Positions 12,371 through 19,358 of a stretch of 64,000 nt of DNA are shown one piece after another. Every line of letters starts with the position of its first letter. The stretch's first letter is position 1. The notes under the pieces were generated by a model. The model worked only from the letters and a program-made list of their open reading frames with translations. It made no database searches and had not been told where the DNA came from. Made by a program: the position numbers and the translations under genes. The DNA comes from Planctomycetota bacterium (GTDB lineage: Bacteria > Planctomycetota > UBA1135): contig SHNF01000007.1 in NCBI GenBank assembly GCA_004295085.1, positions 32,364 to 96,363 on the forward strand. Direction: 5' to 3'.

Positions 12371-13455
12371 GCGTGCGCCTCCGGCTCTCGGGGACTCTCG
12401 GTTTCCGGCGTCTCGACGCCGCCCGCGGCAGGGGCGGCGGGGGCGGCATCCACGGCCCCGGACCGGCCGCCCTGCCCGGCCAGCAGCTCGGCCTCGTACT
12501 CGGCCGGGGTCTTGATCTCGATGTCCCAGCCGACCAGCTTGCTGGCCAGGCGCACGTTGCGCCCGCCCACGCCGATGGCCAGCGGCTTCTGCTCCTCGTC
12601 CACCAGCACGAACACCGACTGGTTCTCCTCGTCCGGGAAGATGTGATCCATCTGGATGTTCTTGGCCGGCTTCAGCGCGTTCTGCACCAGCTCCTCCAGC
12701 GAATCACTCCAGGCGATGATGTCGATCTTCTCGGCGCCCAGCTCGTCGTTGATGTTGCGGATGCGGGTGCCACGCTGGCCCAGGCACGCACCGATGCCGT
12801 CCACGCGCGGGTCGGTGCTGTACACGGCCACCTTGCAGCGGTAGCCGGGGTCGCGCGCCACTCCCATGACGCGGATGAGGCCGTCGCGGATCTCGGGCAC
12901 CTCGACCTCGAACAGCTTCTTGACGAAGTCGTCGTCCTTGCGCGAGACGATGATGACGACCCGCGAGCCCTCCTTGCGCACCTCCTTCACCAGCACGCGC
13001 AGGCGGTCGCCCACGTGCAGGCGCTCCGACACCACGCGCTCGGAGCGGGGCAGCAGCGCCTCGGTGCGGCCGCCGAGCTGCAGGATGGCATTCGGCCCCT
13101 CCAGCTTGTGCACCATGCCGGACACGATGGAGCCCACCATGCCGGCGTACTGCTCGTAGACCTTGTCGCGCTCGGCCTCGCGGATCTTCTGCATGAAGAC
13201 CTGCTTGGTGGTCTGGGCGGCGATGCGGCCCAGCTCCTCGGCGCTGGGGACGGTCACGGTCCCGTCCTGGGCGACCAGGCTGATCTCGCCGCTGCGGCGG
13301 TCGATCTTGACTTCGAGCCCTCCCTCCGCCATGCCCATGCGCTTGCGGGTGGCGGTGCTGAGGGCCTCCTCCAGGGCCAGGAAGAGGATGTCCCGGTCCA
13401 CCCCCCGTTCCCGGTGGATGGCGTCGATCATCCTCAGCACTTCTTCCTTCTTCAT
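12367..13455 (-). CDS. nusA: Transcription termination/antitermination protein NusA
   Basis: The 362-residue protein binds RNA polymerase and modulates pausing, termination and antitermination. In order are the N-terminal RNAP-binding domain (VLRMIDAIHRERGVDRDILFLALEEAL), an S1 domain (GSIVSGMVHKLEGPNAILQLGGRTEALLP) and two KH domains (DPVGACLGQRG-like DGIGACLGQRGTRI, and IGVGGRNVRLASKLVGW). It lacks the C-terminal acidic repeats of the E. coli protein, as in many Gram-positive NusA forms, and ends in a short Ala/Pro/Glu tail. No rimP lies directly upstream, where it is commonly found. A structured leader with a terminator-like hairpin precedes the gene. Confidence 0.97.
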
Positions 13456-13525
13456 CTGGCCCTCCCTGGCTCACCTCCTGCGCTGGGATCATGCGGAATC
13501 AAGGGCGATCCGCGCGATCAAGGAC

Positions 13526-13558
13526 AAAAACGGGTGTGCAGGGCGACCTGCACACCCG
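13526..13558 (-). terminator. Perfect 12-bp hairpin with GCGA loop and U5 tract, ahead of nusA
   Basis: CGGGTGTGCAGG (13531-13542) pairs perfectly with CCTGCACACCCG (13547-13558) around a GNRA-type GCGA loop. On the minus strand TTTTT follows directly (AAAAA at 13526-13530 on plus), the form of an intrinsic terminator. It lies 70 nt before the nusA start, so it would stop transcripts entering nusA; attenuation is the natural reading. Confidence 0.7.
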
Positions 13559-13562
13559 ACGG

Positions 13563-13682
13563 CCCGCGAGTCTCTCGCGGGGATACCGGGACGACCCGGT
13601 GTCGGACCCTGCCGGTCCTGTTCCGCCGCAGGTGGGCGGCAGTCAGGAACCTGTAAAGGATACCCAGCCGCCTACCGGCGGC
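13563..13682 (-). ncRNA. Hairpin array: candidate structured 5' leader of nusA-infB-rbfA, or small RNA
   Basis: Six further inverted repeats are packed next to the terminator hairpin: CCCGCGAG/CTCGCGGG (13563-13581, perfect 8 bp), ACCGGG/CCCGGT (13585-13600), GGACC/GGTCC (13604-13618), CCGCC/GGCGG (13623-13639), CAGG/CCTG (13644-13653) and GCCGCC/GGCGGC (13667-13682). A minus-strand TATCCT (13657-13662) could start a roughly 125-nt transcript near 13649 that ends in the U-tract at 13526. No known riboswitch consensus was recognised. Orientation is inferred from the T-tract. Confidence 0.45.
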
Positions 13683-13701
13683 AAGGGGCGGTCCGGACCC
13701 A

Positions 13702-13707
13702 TAGGAT
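13702..13707 (+). promoter_or_regulatory. Candidate -10 element (TAGGAT) for thiS
   Basis: TAGGAT ends 10 nt before the ATG at 13718. It is part of the recurrent TAnnnT-to-start arrangement. Confidence 0.45.
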
Positions 13708-13717
13708 GCTCCAGTCC

Positions 13718-13939
13718 ATGCCGCAAGCGCCTGCCACGACCACGATCCAGGTGAACGGCGCGGCGCGGCCCTGGCGGGAAGGCCTCACGGTCGCCGGGCT
13801 GCTGGCCGAGCTGCGGGCCGCCGCCGCCGGCGTCGCGGTGGAGCGCAACGGCGCGGTGATCCGGCGCGCCGACTGGGAGCGCACCGTGCTGGCGCCGGGC
13901 GACGTCGTCGAGATCGTGGCCCTCGTCGGCGGAGGCTGA
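13718..13939 (+). CDS. thiS: Thiamine biosynthesis sulfur carrier protein ThiS
   Basis: The 73-residue ubiquitin-like protein carries sulfur as a C-terminal thiocarboxylate for thiazole formation. Diagnostic features are the IQVNGAARPW start, PGDVVEIVALVGGG at the end and the terminal Gly-Gly that is adenylated and sulfurated. An in-frame ATG at 13706 overlaps the -10-like box, so 13718 is preferred. thiG follows after 24 nt. No thiF, thiC or thiE is near, so the activating enzyme must be elsewhere. Confidence 0.93.
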   Translation: MPQAPATTTIQVNGAARPWREGLTVAGLLAELRAAAAGVAVERNGAVIRRADWERTVLAPGDVVEIVALVGGG

Positions 13940-13952
13940 GGACGCGGCATCC

Positions 13953-13958
13953 TATAGA
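13953..13958 (+). promoter_or_regulatory. Candidate -10 element (TATAGA) for thiG
   Basis: TATAGA ends 5 nt before GTG 13964, inside the short thiS-thiG gap. thiG may therefore have its own leaderless start in addition to read-through from thiS. Confidence 0.35.
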
Positions 13959-13963
13959 GCGTG

Positions 13964-14779
13964 GTGAGCGCCGACCGCCGCGACGATCCGCCCCTGCGGG
14001 TGGGGCCCCACAGCTTCCGCTCGCGCCTGATCCTCGGCACCGGGAAGTACCCGAGCTACGAGATCATGCGCGAGTGCCACCGCGCCTCCGGCACCGAGCT
14101 GGTGACGGTGGCGGTGCGCCGCATCCCGGAAGGGGAGCCGCCGGGCCGGCGCTTCCTCGACTTCCTGGAGCGCGAGCGCCTGGCGCTGCTCCCCAACACC
14201 GCGGGCTGCTACGACGTGGACAGCGCGCTGCGCACCGCGCGCCTGGGCCGGGAGCTGCTCGGGACCGACCTGGTGAAGGTGGAGGTGCTCGGCGATCCGA
14301 AGACCCTGCTGCCGGACCCGCTGGGCACGCTGCGCGCCACCGAGCAGCTGGTGAAGGAGGGCTTCCTGGCCCTGGTGTACTGCAGCGACGACGTGATCCT
14401 GGCCCGGCGCCTGGAGGAGGCCGGCGCGACCTGCGTGATGCCGGCCGGCTCGCCCATCGGCAGCGGCCAGGGCGTCCTGAACCCGCAGAACATCGCCTTG
14501 ATCGTGGAGAGCGCCAAGGTGCCGGTCATCGTGGACGCGGGCGTGGGCACCGCCAGCGACGTGGCCCTCACCATGGAGCTGGGCGCGCACGGCGTGCTGC
14601 TGAACACGGCGGTGGCGCAGGCGGCTGACCCGGTGCGCATGGCGCGGGCCATGCAGGCCGCGTGCGCAGCCGGCCGCGACGCGTACCTGGCCGGGCGCAT
14701 TCCGAAGCGGCGTTACGCCAGCGCTTCCTCGCCGGAGACGGGCCTGATCGCCGGCGCCGGGGCGCCGTCCGGGGTTTGA
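13964..14779 (+). CDS. thiG: Thiazole synthase ThiG
   Basis: A TIM-barrel enzyme of 271 residues that joins deoxyxylulose 5-phosphate, dehydroglycine and the ThiS thiocarboxylate to make the thiazole of thiamine. Visible family motifs include SRLILGTGKYPS, LPNTAGCYD, DLVKVEVLGDPKTLLPD with the Schiff-base lysine, CVMPAGSPIGSGQGVLN, and VPVIVDAGVGTASDVALTMELGAHGVLLNTAVA. GTG 13961 is an alternative start one codon upstream. The TGA overlaps the TTG of the next gene. Confidence 0.96.
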   Translation: MSADRRDDPPLRVGPHSFRSRLILGTGKYPSYEIMRECHRASGTELVTVAVRRIPEGEPPGRRFLDFLERERLALLPNTAGCYDVDSALRTARLGRELLGTDLVKVEVLGDPKTLLPDPLGTLRATEQLVKEGFLALVYCSDDVILARRLEEAGATCVMPAGSPIGSGQGVLNPQNIALIVESAKVPVIVDAGVGTASDVALTMELGAHGVLLNTAVAQAADPVRMARAMQAACAAGRDAYLAGRIPKRRYASASSPETGLIAGAGAPSGV

Positions 14780-15567
14780 GCGCGCCGCCCGCGGGCGAAC
14801 TCGCCGCCGCCGGCGCGCTGCTGGCGCTGGGGGCCGGCATCAGCGCCTTCGGGCTGGCGCGGCTGGCGCGCGCTGCCGTTCCGCCGCCGCCGCGTCCGTT
14901 CGCGCGCCTGCGCGGCAGCGACCTCGTGCTCGCCTTCGCGCTGCTGCTGCTGCTGCCGGCGCTCATCGCCAGGCTGTGGGCCGGCGACCTGCGCCAGCTC
15001 ACGGTGCTGGGCCTGCTCCTGCTCAACCTGGCCGTGGTGCTGGCGGCGCTCGCCTGGCTGCGCTGGCGCGCCGGGCGCGAGCCGCCGCCGCCGCCGCCGC
15101 CACGCACGCTGGCATGGGCTCTCGGCGCTTACCTGTGGAGCGTGCCCGCCGGCCTGGCCTTGTTGCGCGTCAACGCGCTGCTGGTGCAAGCCTGGAGCGG
15201 GACGCCGCCGGAGCAGTCGGTAGGGGACGCGCTCCGGGCCGCGAGCGGCCCGTCCCTGGCCGGGGCGCTGGTGCTGGCCGTGGTGGTCCAGCCGGTCGTG
15301 GAGGAGCTGCTGTTCCGCGGCTACCTGCAGCGCTTCCTGGCGGCGCGTCCCGACATCGGGCCGGTCCGTGCCCTGATCCTGAGCGCGGCCGTGTTCGCGC
15401 TGTTCCACGAGAGCGCGGTGGTGCTGCCCATCTTCGCCATCGGGCTGCTGTTCGGCTGGGTGTACTGGCGCACGGGCTCGCTGCACGCCAGCATCCTCCT
15501 GCACGTCCTGCACAACGGCATCGGTACCCTAGGTCTCCTGCTCCTGTCCCGCGATTCCAGCCCGTGA
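14776..15567 (+). CDS. CPBP-family intramembrane metalloprotease
   Basis: A membrane protein of 263 residues with several hydrophobic helices and the three CPBP (CAAX protease / Abi) motifs: EELLFRGYLQRF with the Glu-Glu and Arg pair, FALFHE, and HVLHNGIG. These glutamates and histidines form the metal-dependent active site of Rce1-like proteases. The substrate is unknown; members process peptides or help in bacteriocin self-immunity. TTG 14776 overlaps the thiG stop (TTGA) and gives a soluble N-terminal stretch before the first helix. No lipoprotein- or bacteriocin-type gene adjoins it. Confidence 0.85.
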   Translation: MSAPPAGELAAAGALLALGAGISAFGLARLARAAVPPPPRPFARLRGSDLVLAFALLLLLPALIARLWAGDLRQLTVLGLLLLNLAVVLAALAWLRWRAGREPPPPPPPRTLAWALGAYLWSVPAGLALLRVNALLVQAWSGTPPEQSVGDALRAASGPSLAGALVLAVVVQPVVEELLFRGYLQRFLAARPDIGPVRALILSAAVFALFHESAVVLPIFAIGLLFGWVYWRTGSLHASILLHVLHNGIGTLGLLLLSRDSSP

Positions 15568-16085
15568 CCGCCGACCTTCCGTTCCCGCAGCCGCCCCGCG
15601 GTCTGTTCTTCCGCGCGCCGGGCGGGGCCATGGTGGCCCGCAACGCCATCGTCACCGGCGACGTGGCGCTCGGCCCGGACGCCAGCGTCTGGTTCCACTG
15701 CGTGCTCCGCGCCGACGAGGCGGCGATCCGCATCGGCGCGCGCAGCAACGTGCAGGACGGCACCGTCATCCACACCGACACCGGACTGCCGTGCGAGATC
15801 GCCGAGGACGTGACCATCGGCCACATGGCCATGATCCATGGCGTGTCCATCGGCAGCGGCTGCCTGATCGGGATCCAGTCGGTGATCCTGGGCCGGGCCC
15901 GCATCGGCGCGGGCTCCGTGATCGCCGCCGGGGCGGTGGTGCGCGAGGGCGCCGAGATCCCCCCGGGCGTGCTGGTCGCCGGCGTGCCCGGCAAGGTCGT
16001 GCGCGATGTCTCGGACAAGGAACGCGAGTTCATGCGCCACTCCGTTCCGACCTACATCCGCCTCGCCAACCTCTATCTCCCGTGA
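15564..16085 (+). CDS. Gamma-class carbonic anhydrase-like hexapeptide-repeat protein
   Basis: The 173 residues form a left-handed beta-helix of hexapeptide repeats. The Cam/CamH-type residues are present: VLRADEAAIRIG (Arg, Asp), NVQDGTVIH (Gln and the first zinc His) and VTIGHMAMIHG (two further His ligands), so zinc binding at subunit interfaces is expected. Such proteins hydrate CO2 or are inactive relatives (YrdA/PaaY type); the sequence does not decide. GTG 15564 overlaps the upstream stop (GTGA), and the downstream gene overlaps it the same way. Confidence 0.88.
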   Translation: MTADLPFPQPPRGLFFRAPGGAMVARNAIVTGDVALGPDASVWFHCVLRADEAAIRIGARSNVQDGTVIHTDTGLPCEIAEDVTIGHMAMIHGVSIGSGCLIGIQSVILGRARIGAGSVIAAGAVVREGAEIPPGVLVAGVPGKVVRDVSDKEREFMRHSVPTYIRLANLYLP

Positions 16086-16894
16086 GCGACGCCTGCGCGC
16101 GCCTGGAAGCGCTCCTGCGGCCCCTGCCCGGCGCCGTGGTCGCATTCTCCGGAGGCGTGGATTCCACGGTGCTGCTCGCGGCCTGCGCCGAGGTCCTCGG
16201 CCGCGAGCGCGTGCTCGCGGTGATCGCGGATTCGGCCTCGCTGCCGCGGCGCGAGCTGGAGGAGGCGCGCGCCCTCGCGGCGCGGATCGGCGTGGCGCTG
16301 GTCGAGCTGGCGACGCAGGAGCTCCAGGATGCGCGCTACCTCGCCAACACCGGCGACCGCTGCTTCTGGTGCAAGGAAGCGCTGTTCCGCGCCGCGGCGC
16401 CGCTGGCGGCGGCGCGCGCCTGGCCCCTGCTCTACGGCGAGAACGCCGACGACGCGCGCGAGCATCGTCCCGGGGCGCGCAGCGCCGCGGCGCGCGGCGT
16501 GCTCGCGCCGCTGCGCGACGCGGGCTGGACCAAGGAGCAGGTACGCGCGCAGGCGCGCGCCAGGGGCTTGCCGGTGGCCGACAAACCGGCCGCGCCGTGC
16601 CTGGCCTCGCGCCTGCCGGTCGGCGTCCCGGTGACCCTTCCCGCGCTGCGCCGCATCGAAGAGCTCGAGGCCGCCTTGCACGAGCGCGGCTACGCCGTCG
16701 TGCGCGCGCGCCACCTGGCCGCGCAGCGCGTGCGCCTGGAGTTTGGCGCCGGCGACCTGGAGCGCGCCCGCACCGAAGCCGGCGTGCTCCGGGATCTTGC
16801 CGCCGCCGCCGGTTACGCCGACGCGGAGATCGATCCCGCCGGCTACCGCCGCGGCAGCGTGGCCGTCGCGAGCAAGACGCCGGAGCGACTTTAG
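16082..16894 (+). CDS. larE: ATP-dependent sacrificial/Fe-S sulfur transferase, LarE family
   Basis: The 270-residue PP-loop enzyme shows the ATP-pyrophosphatase signature SGGVDST, then DRCFWCKEALF and the later PCLASRLP. LarE inserts sulfur into the pyridinium dicarboxylate precursor of the nickel-pincer cofactor used by lactate racemase. The CxxC plus the Cys of PCLASR give three cysteines, the pattern of cluster-dependent LarE proteins, rather than the single sacrificial Cys type (family knowledge; not testable here). No larA, larB or larC lies in this window, so the substrate is inferred. It converges with the next gene, overlapping at the stops. Confidence 0.83.
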   Translation: MSDACARLEALLRPLPGAVVAFSGGVDSTVLLAACAEVLGRERVLAVIADSASLPRRELEEARALAARIGVALVELATQELQDARYLANTGDRCFWCKEALFRAAAPLAAARAWPLLYGENADDAREHRPGARSAAARGVLAPLRDAGWTKEQVRAQARARGLPVADKPAAPCLASRLPVGVPVTLPALRRIEELEAALHERGYAVVRARHLAAQRVRLEFGAGDLERARTEAGVLRDLAAAAGYADAEIDPAGYRRGSVAVASKTPERL

Positions 16895-17508
16895 CCGTCG
16901 GCGCTGCGGCGGTAATACTCTTCCAGCCAGCGGCGGTAGCGCAGCGGCAGCTCTTCGGCGGTGGCGTTCTCGAGCGCGCTCTGCAGGCGTACGGGCAGCT
17001 CACCCCAGGCGCCGTAGCGCGGGTCGAACAGGAACGGGATGCGCGGACTGTCCGGCGGCGGGCTCAGCGCCGGGCGCTGCTCCTGGGAGGCGGAGTCCCG
17101 GTTGTCGTGCGGCTGGCCGCGCTGATCCTGGGGCTGCGCCGGACGCTGCCGCTGGTCCTGCTGCGGCCGCTGCTGTTGCTGCTGCTGGCTGCTGGACGAG
17201 GATTGCTGCTGCTGGCTTTCCTGCACCGGGAGCTTCTGCAGCAGCTCCTCGATCTTGCCCAGCAGCGCGTCGGCCTCGCCCACCGCGCTCTGCAGCTTCT
17301 CGCGCACGGGCGCGTCGTCCTCCGCGAGCTGGTCGGCGGCAGTGCGCGCCTCCTGCAAGGCCAGGTCGGTCTTGCGGAAGCCCTCGCGCACGTCCTCCAT
17401 GAGGGCCAGGACCTGGCGCATCAGCTCCATGGCGTCCTGACCGGGGTCCGGGGCGGGCGCCGGGTCCTGCAGCAGCGCCAGGCTGACACAGACGTGCAGC
17501 AGCATCAC
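16891..17508 (-). CDS. Secreted Gln-rich protein of the MoxR convoy, unknown function
   Basis: A 205-residue product with a short N-terminal hydrophobic stretch (MMLLHVCVSLALLQ) likely to be a signal sequence, then a helical coiled-coil part (residues 25-95) and a Gln/Ser-rich linker. The conserved-looking C-terminus contains LPVRLQSALENATAEELPLRYRRWLEEYY. That last motif resembles the end of proteins found beside BatA/VWA clusters, where a short helix follows a disordered region. No enzyme motif is visible. It is the final gene of the nine-gene minus-strand run; its ATG overlaps the previous stop (ATGA). Confidence 0.7.
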   Translation of the reverse strand: MMLLHVCVSLALLQDPAPAPDPGQDAMELMRQVLALMEDVREGFRKTDLALQEARTAADQLAEDDAPVREKLQSAVGEADALLGKIEELLQKLPVQESQQQQSSSSSQQQQQQRPQQDQRQRPAQPQDQRGQPHDNRDSASQEQRPALSPPPDSPRIPFLFDPRYGAWGELPVRLQSALENATAEELPLRYRRWLEEYYRRSADG

Positions 17509-19352
17509 ACGCCCTCCGACTTCTCGGGGTTCTCGGCCGGCTGTTCCTTCAGTCGCTCCAGGATCATCTCGTAGAGGCGGCGCAGCTGGGCCTGGCGCTC
17601 GACCAGGTCGTCCAGCTCCTCCATGTCATCCTCGTCCAGGGCAAAGCCGCGCTGCGCGAGCAGGGCGCGGCGCTGCGCCAAGGCGTGCATGCGGTCGCGC
17701 TGGTCCTGCTCCATGCGCTTGAGCAGCTCCAGCTCGGCAGCCAGGCTGACCAGCGGCGGTTCCTCCTCGGGTTGCTGCTGCTGCTGGCCCTGCTGCTGCT
17801 GTTGCTGCTGCATCTGCTGGCGCAGGCGCTCGGCTTCCGCCTTGAGGGCGTCGATCAACTGGGTCCAGTTGTGCGCGATCTGCTCGCCCAGGAGCTTCTG
17901 TCCCAGGTCGGCGCGGTAATCCGGGGGCCCAAGGCGCTTGCCGAAGCGCTCGTGGTCCTGGCGCAGGGTGCTGAGCAGGAAGGGCACGGTGTCGGCGCCG
18001 CGCTCCAGCACCTCCAGGTTCAGCTCGGCAGCGGCCGCGCCGATGGCCCGCTCCTCCTCGGACCACTGGCGCATCCGGACGCGCTCCGGCCGCGGCAGCG
18101 CCTGGTCCTCGTACTGCTGCATGAGCGCCGCCAGCGGCTCCTGCACGCGCAGGTGGCGCTCCAGCAGCGCCTGCGCCTCGGCGGCGACGTCCAGGAGGTC
18201 CTGCATGCGCTGCATCTGCTCCAGCTGCTCCTCCTGCCGGCGCGCTTCCTGCGCGGCCTTGCGCAGCTCGTCCAGGGCCTCCTGCTGCTTCTGCTCGGCC
18301 TCTTCCAGACGCTCCTGGTTGTTGCGGGGAGCGCCGCCGCGTTGTTGCTGTTGTTCCTGTTGCTGCTGCTGCTGCCGCGGCTGCTGCGCGGATTCGCGCT
18401 GTTCCTGTTCGCGCTGCCCAGCATCGCCCGGCTGGGGTTCCTGCTGCTGAGGGTCGCTCTGCTGTCCCGGCTCGCGCTGCTCGCCAGCCTCGGGCGCCAG
18501 GGCCTCGGCGGCCTGCTCGCCGGCCTGCGCCGCGCGCTCGGTGGCGCGCGGGTCCTGGCCGGAGCGTTCATCCTCCTCGGAGAACTGGCGCAGCGCCTCG
18601 TTCAATTCGCGCTGGCCGCCGGCGATGTCCTGTTGCTCGGCCTGCTCCTGTGGCGTCTGGCTGTCGCCGTCCCGGCGCTCGCCGGCTTGCGCTGCGCCGC
18701 GCGCCTCGGCCTCCGCCTGTGCCTCGTCCGGCGCTTGTGCCTGCGCATCGGCCCGGGCCTCGGCCTGCGCATCGGCCTGCGCTTCCGCCGGTGCATCGCT
18801 CCGGGCGTCGCCTCCGTTGGACTTGCCGTCCGGGGAGGCGCGCAGTTCCTGCGTGCGCTGCAGCAGCTGCTCCTGGCGCCGCGCGAAGTCCTCCAGCGCC
18901 TGGCGCCGCGCCGCCGCAGCCGCGCGCAAGGCCTGCACCTGCTCCTGCATTTCCTGCTGGAGCAGGAAGTTCAGGACCTCCTGCAGCAGCTGGATGACGT
19001 CGGACTGCGCGCTCAAGGCGGCGCCGGCGCGCTCGGAGGACAGCTCGGACGCCACCGACTCGAGGACCGCGGCAAGATCGCCGCGGCTGCCGGCGGTGGC
19101 CAGCCGGGCGCGGGCGCCGGCCAGCAGCTCGGCGCGGGCCTCGTTGCCGGACGCGCGATCGCGCTGCTCCAGGGCGCCAAGCAGCCGATCCAGGCGCCGC
19201 GCCTGCTCGGCCAGCTGCAGCTGCTCGCCGGCCAGCCGATCCAGGCTGCCCTGCGCGGCCGGCGACTGTGCAGACGCCGGCGCGGCGGTCACCGCCAGCA
19301 GCAGCGCGGCGGCGGGAACGAGGATCCAGCGGCTCAAGCTCATGGCAGTCAC
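17505..19352 (-). CDS. Secreted coiled-coil protein with Ala/Gln-rich low complexity
   Basis: The protein has 615 residues. A clear signal peptide (ILVPAAALLLAVTAAPASAQ) precedes long heptad-type helices rich in Leu, Glu, Gln and Arg. A disordered tract of AQADAQAEA-like repeats at residues 185-225 and poly-Gln runs (up to nine Q) interrupt the helices. The C-terminal 250 residues again form long helices (RVRMRQWSEEERAIGAAAAEL and LEELDDL-like segments). It probably acts as an extended periplasmic scaffold together with the membrane protein encoded directly upstream, 6 nt away. No homologous family of known role is recognised. Confidence 0.72.
   Translation of the reverse strand: MTAMSLSRWILVPAAALLLAVTAAPASAQSPAAQGSLDRLAGEQLQLAEQARRLDRLLGALEQRDRASGNEARAELLAGARARLATAGSRGDLAAVLESVASELSSERAGAALSAQSDVIQLLQEVLNFLLQQEMQEQVQALRAAAAARRQALEDFARRQEQLLQRTQELRASPDGKSNGGDARSDAPAEAQADAQAEARADAQAQAPDEAQAEAEARGAAQAGERRDGDSQTPQEQAEQQDIAGGQRELNEALRQFSEEDERSGQDPRATERAAQAGEQAAEALAPEAGEQREPGQQSDPQQQEPQPGDAGQREQEQRESAQQPRQQQQQQEQQQQRGGAPRNNQERLEEAEQKQQEALDELRKAAQEARRQEEQLEQMQRMQDLLDVAAEAQALLERHLRVQEPLAALMQQYEDQALPRPERVRMRQWSEEERAIGAAAAELNLEVLERGADTVPFLLSTLRQDHERFGKRLGPPDYRADLGQKLLGEQIAHNWTQLIDALKAEAERLRQQMQQQQQQQGQQQQQPEEEPPLVSLAAELELLKRMEQDQRDRMHALAQRRALLAQRGFALDEDDMEELDDLVERQAQLRRLYEMILERLKEQPAENPEKSEGV
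18684..18797. repeat. Low-complexity region coding an Ala/Gln/Glu/Asp repeat
   Basis: Imperfect 6- to 12-nt units built on GCC-TGC-GCN-TCG (plus strand) encode alternating Ala with Gln, Glu or Asp. Such tracts expand and contract by slippage. Confidence 0.6.
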
Positions 19353-19358
19353 CCTCCG

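Noticed and set aside
13526..13682. tRNA, SRP RNA, 6S RNA or RNase P RNA
   Set aside because: None of their conserved sequence blocks was found; only simple local hairpins are present.
13560..13717. TPP riboswitch for thiS-thiG
   Set aside because: The conserved CUGAGA and other thi-box elements are missing. The T-tract of the strong hairpin belongs to the opposite strand.
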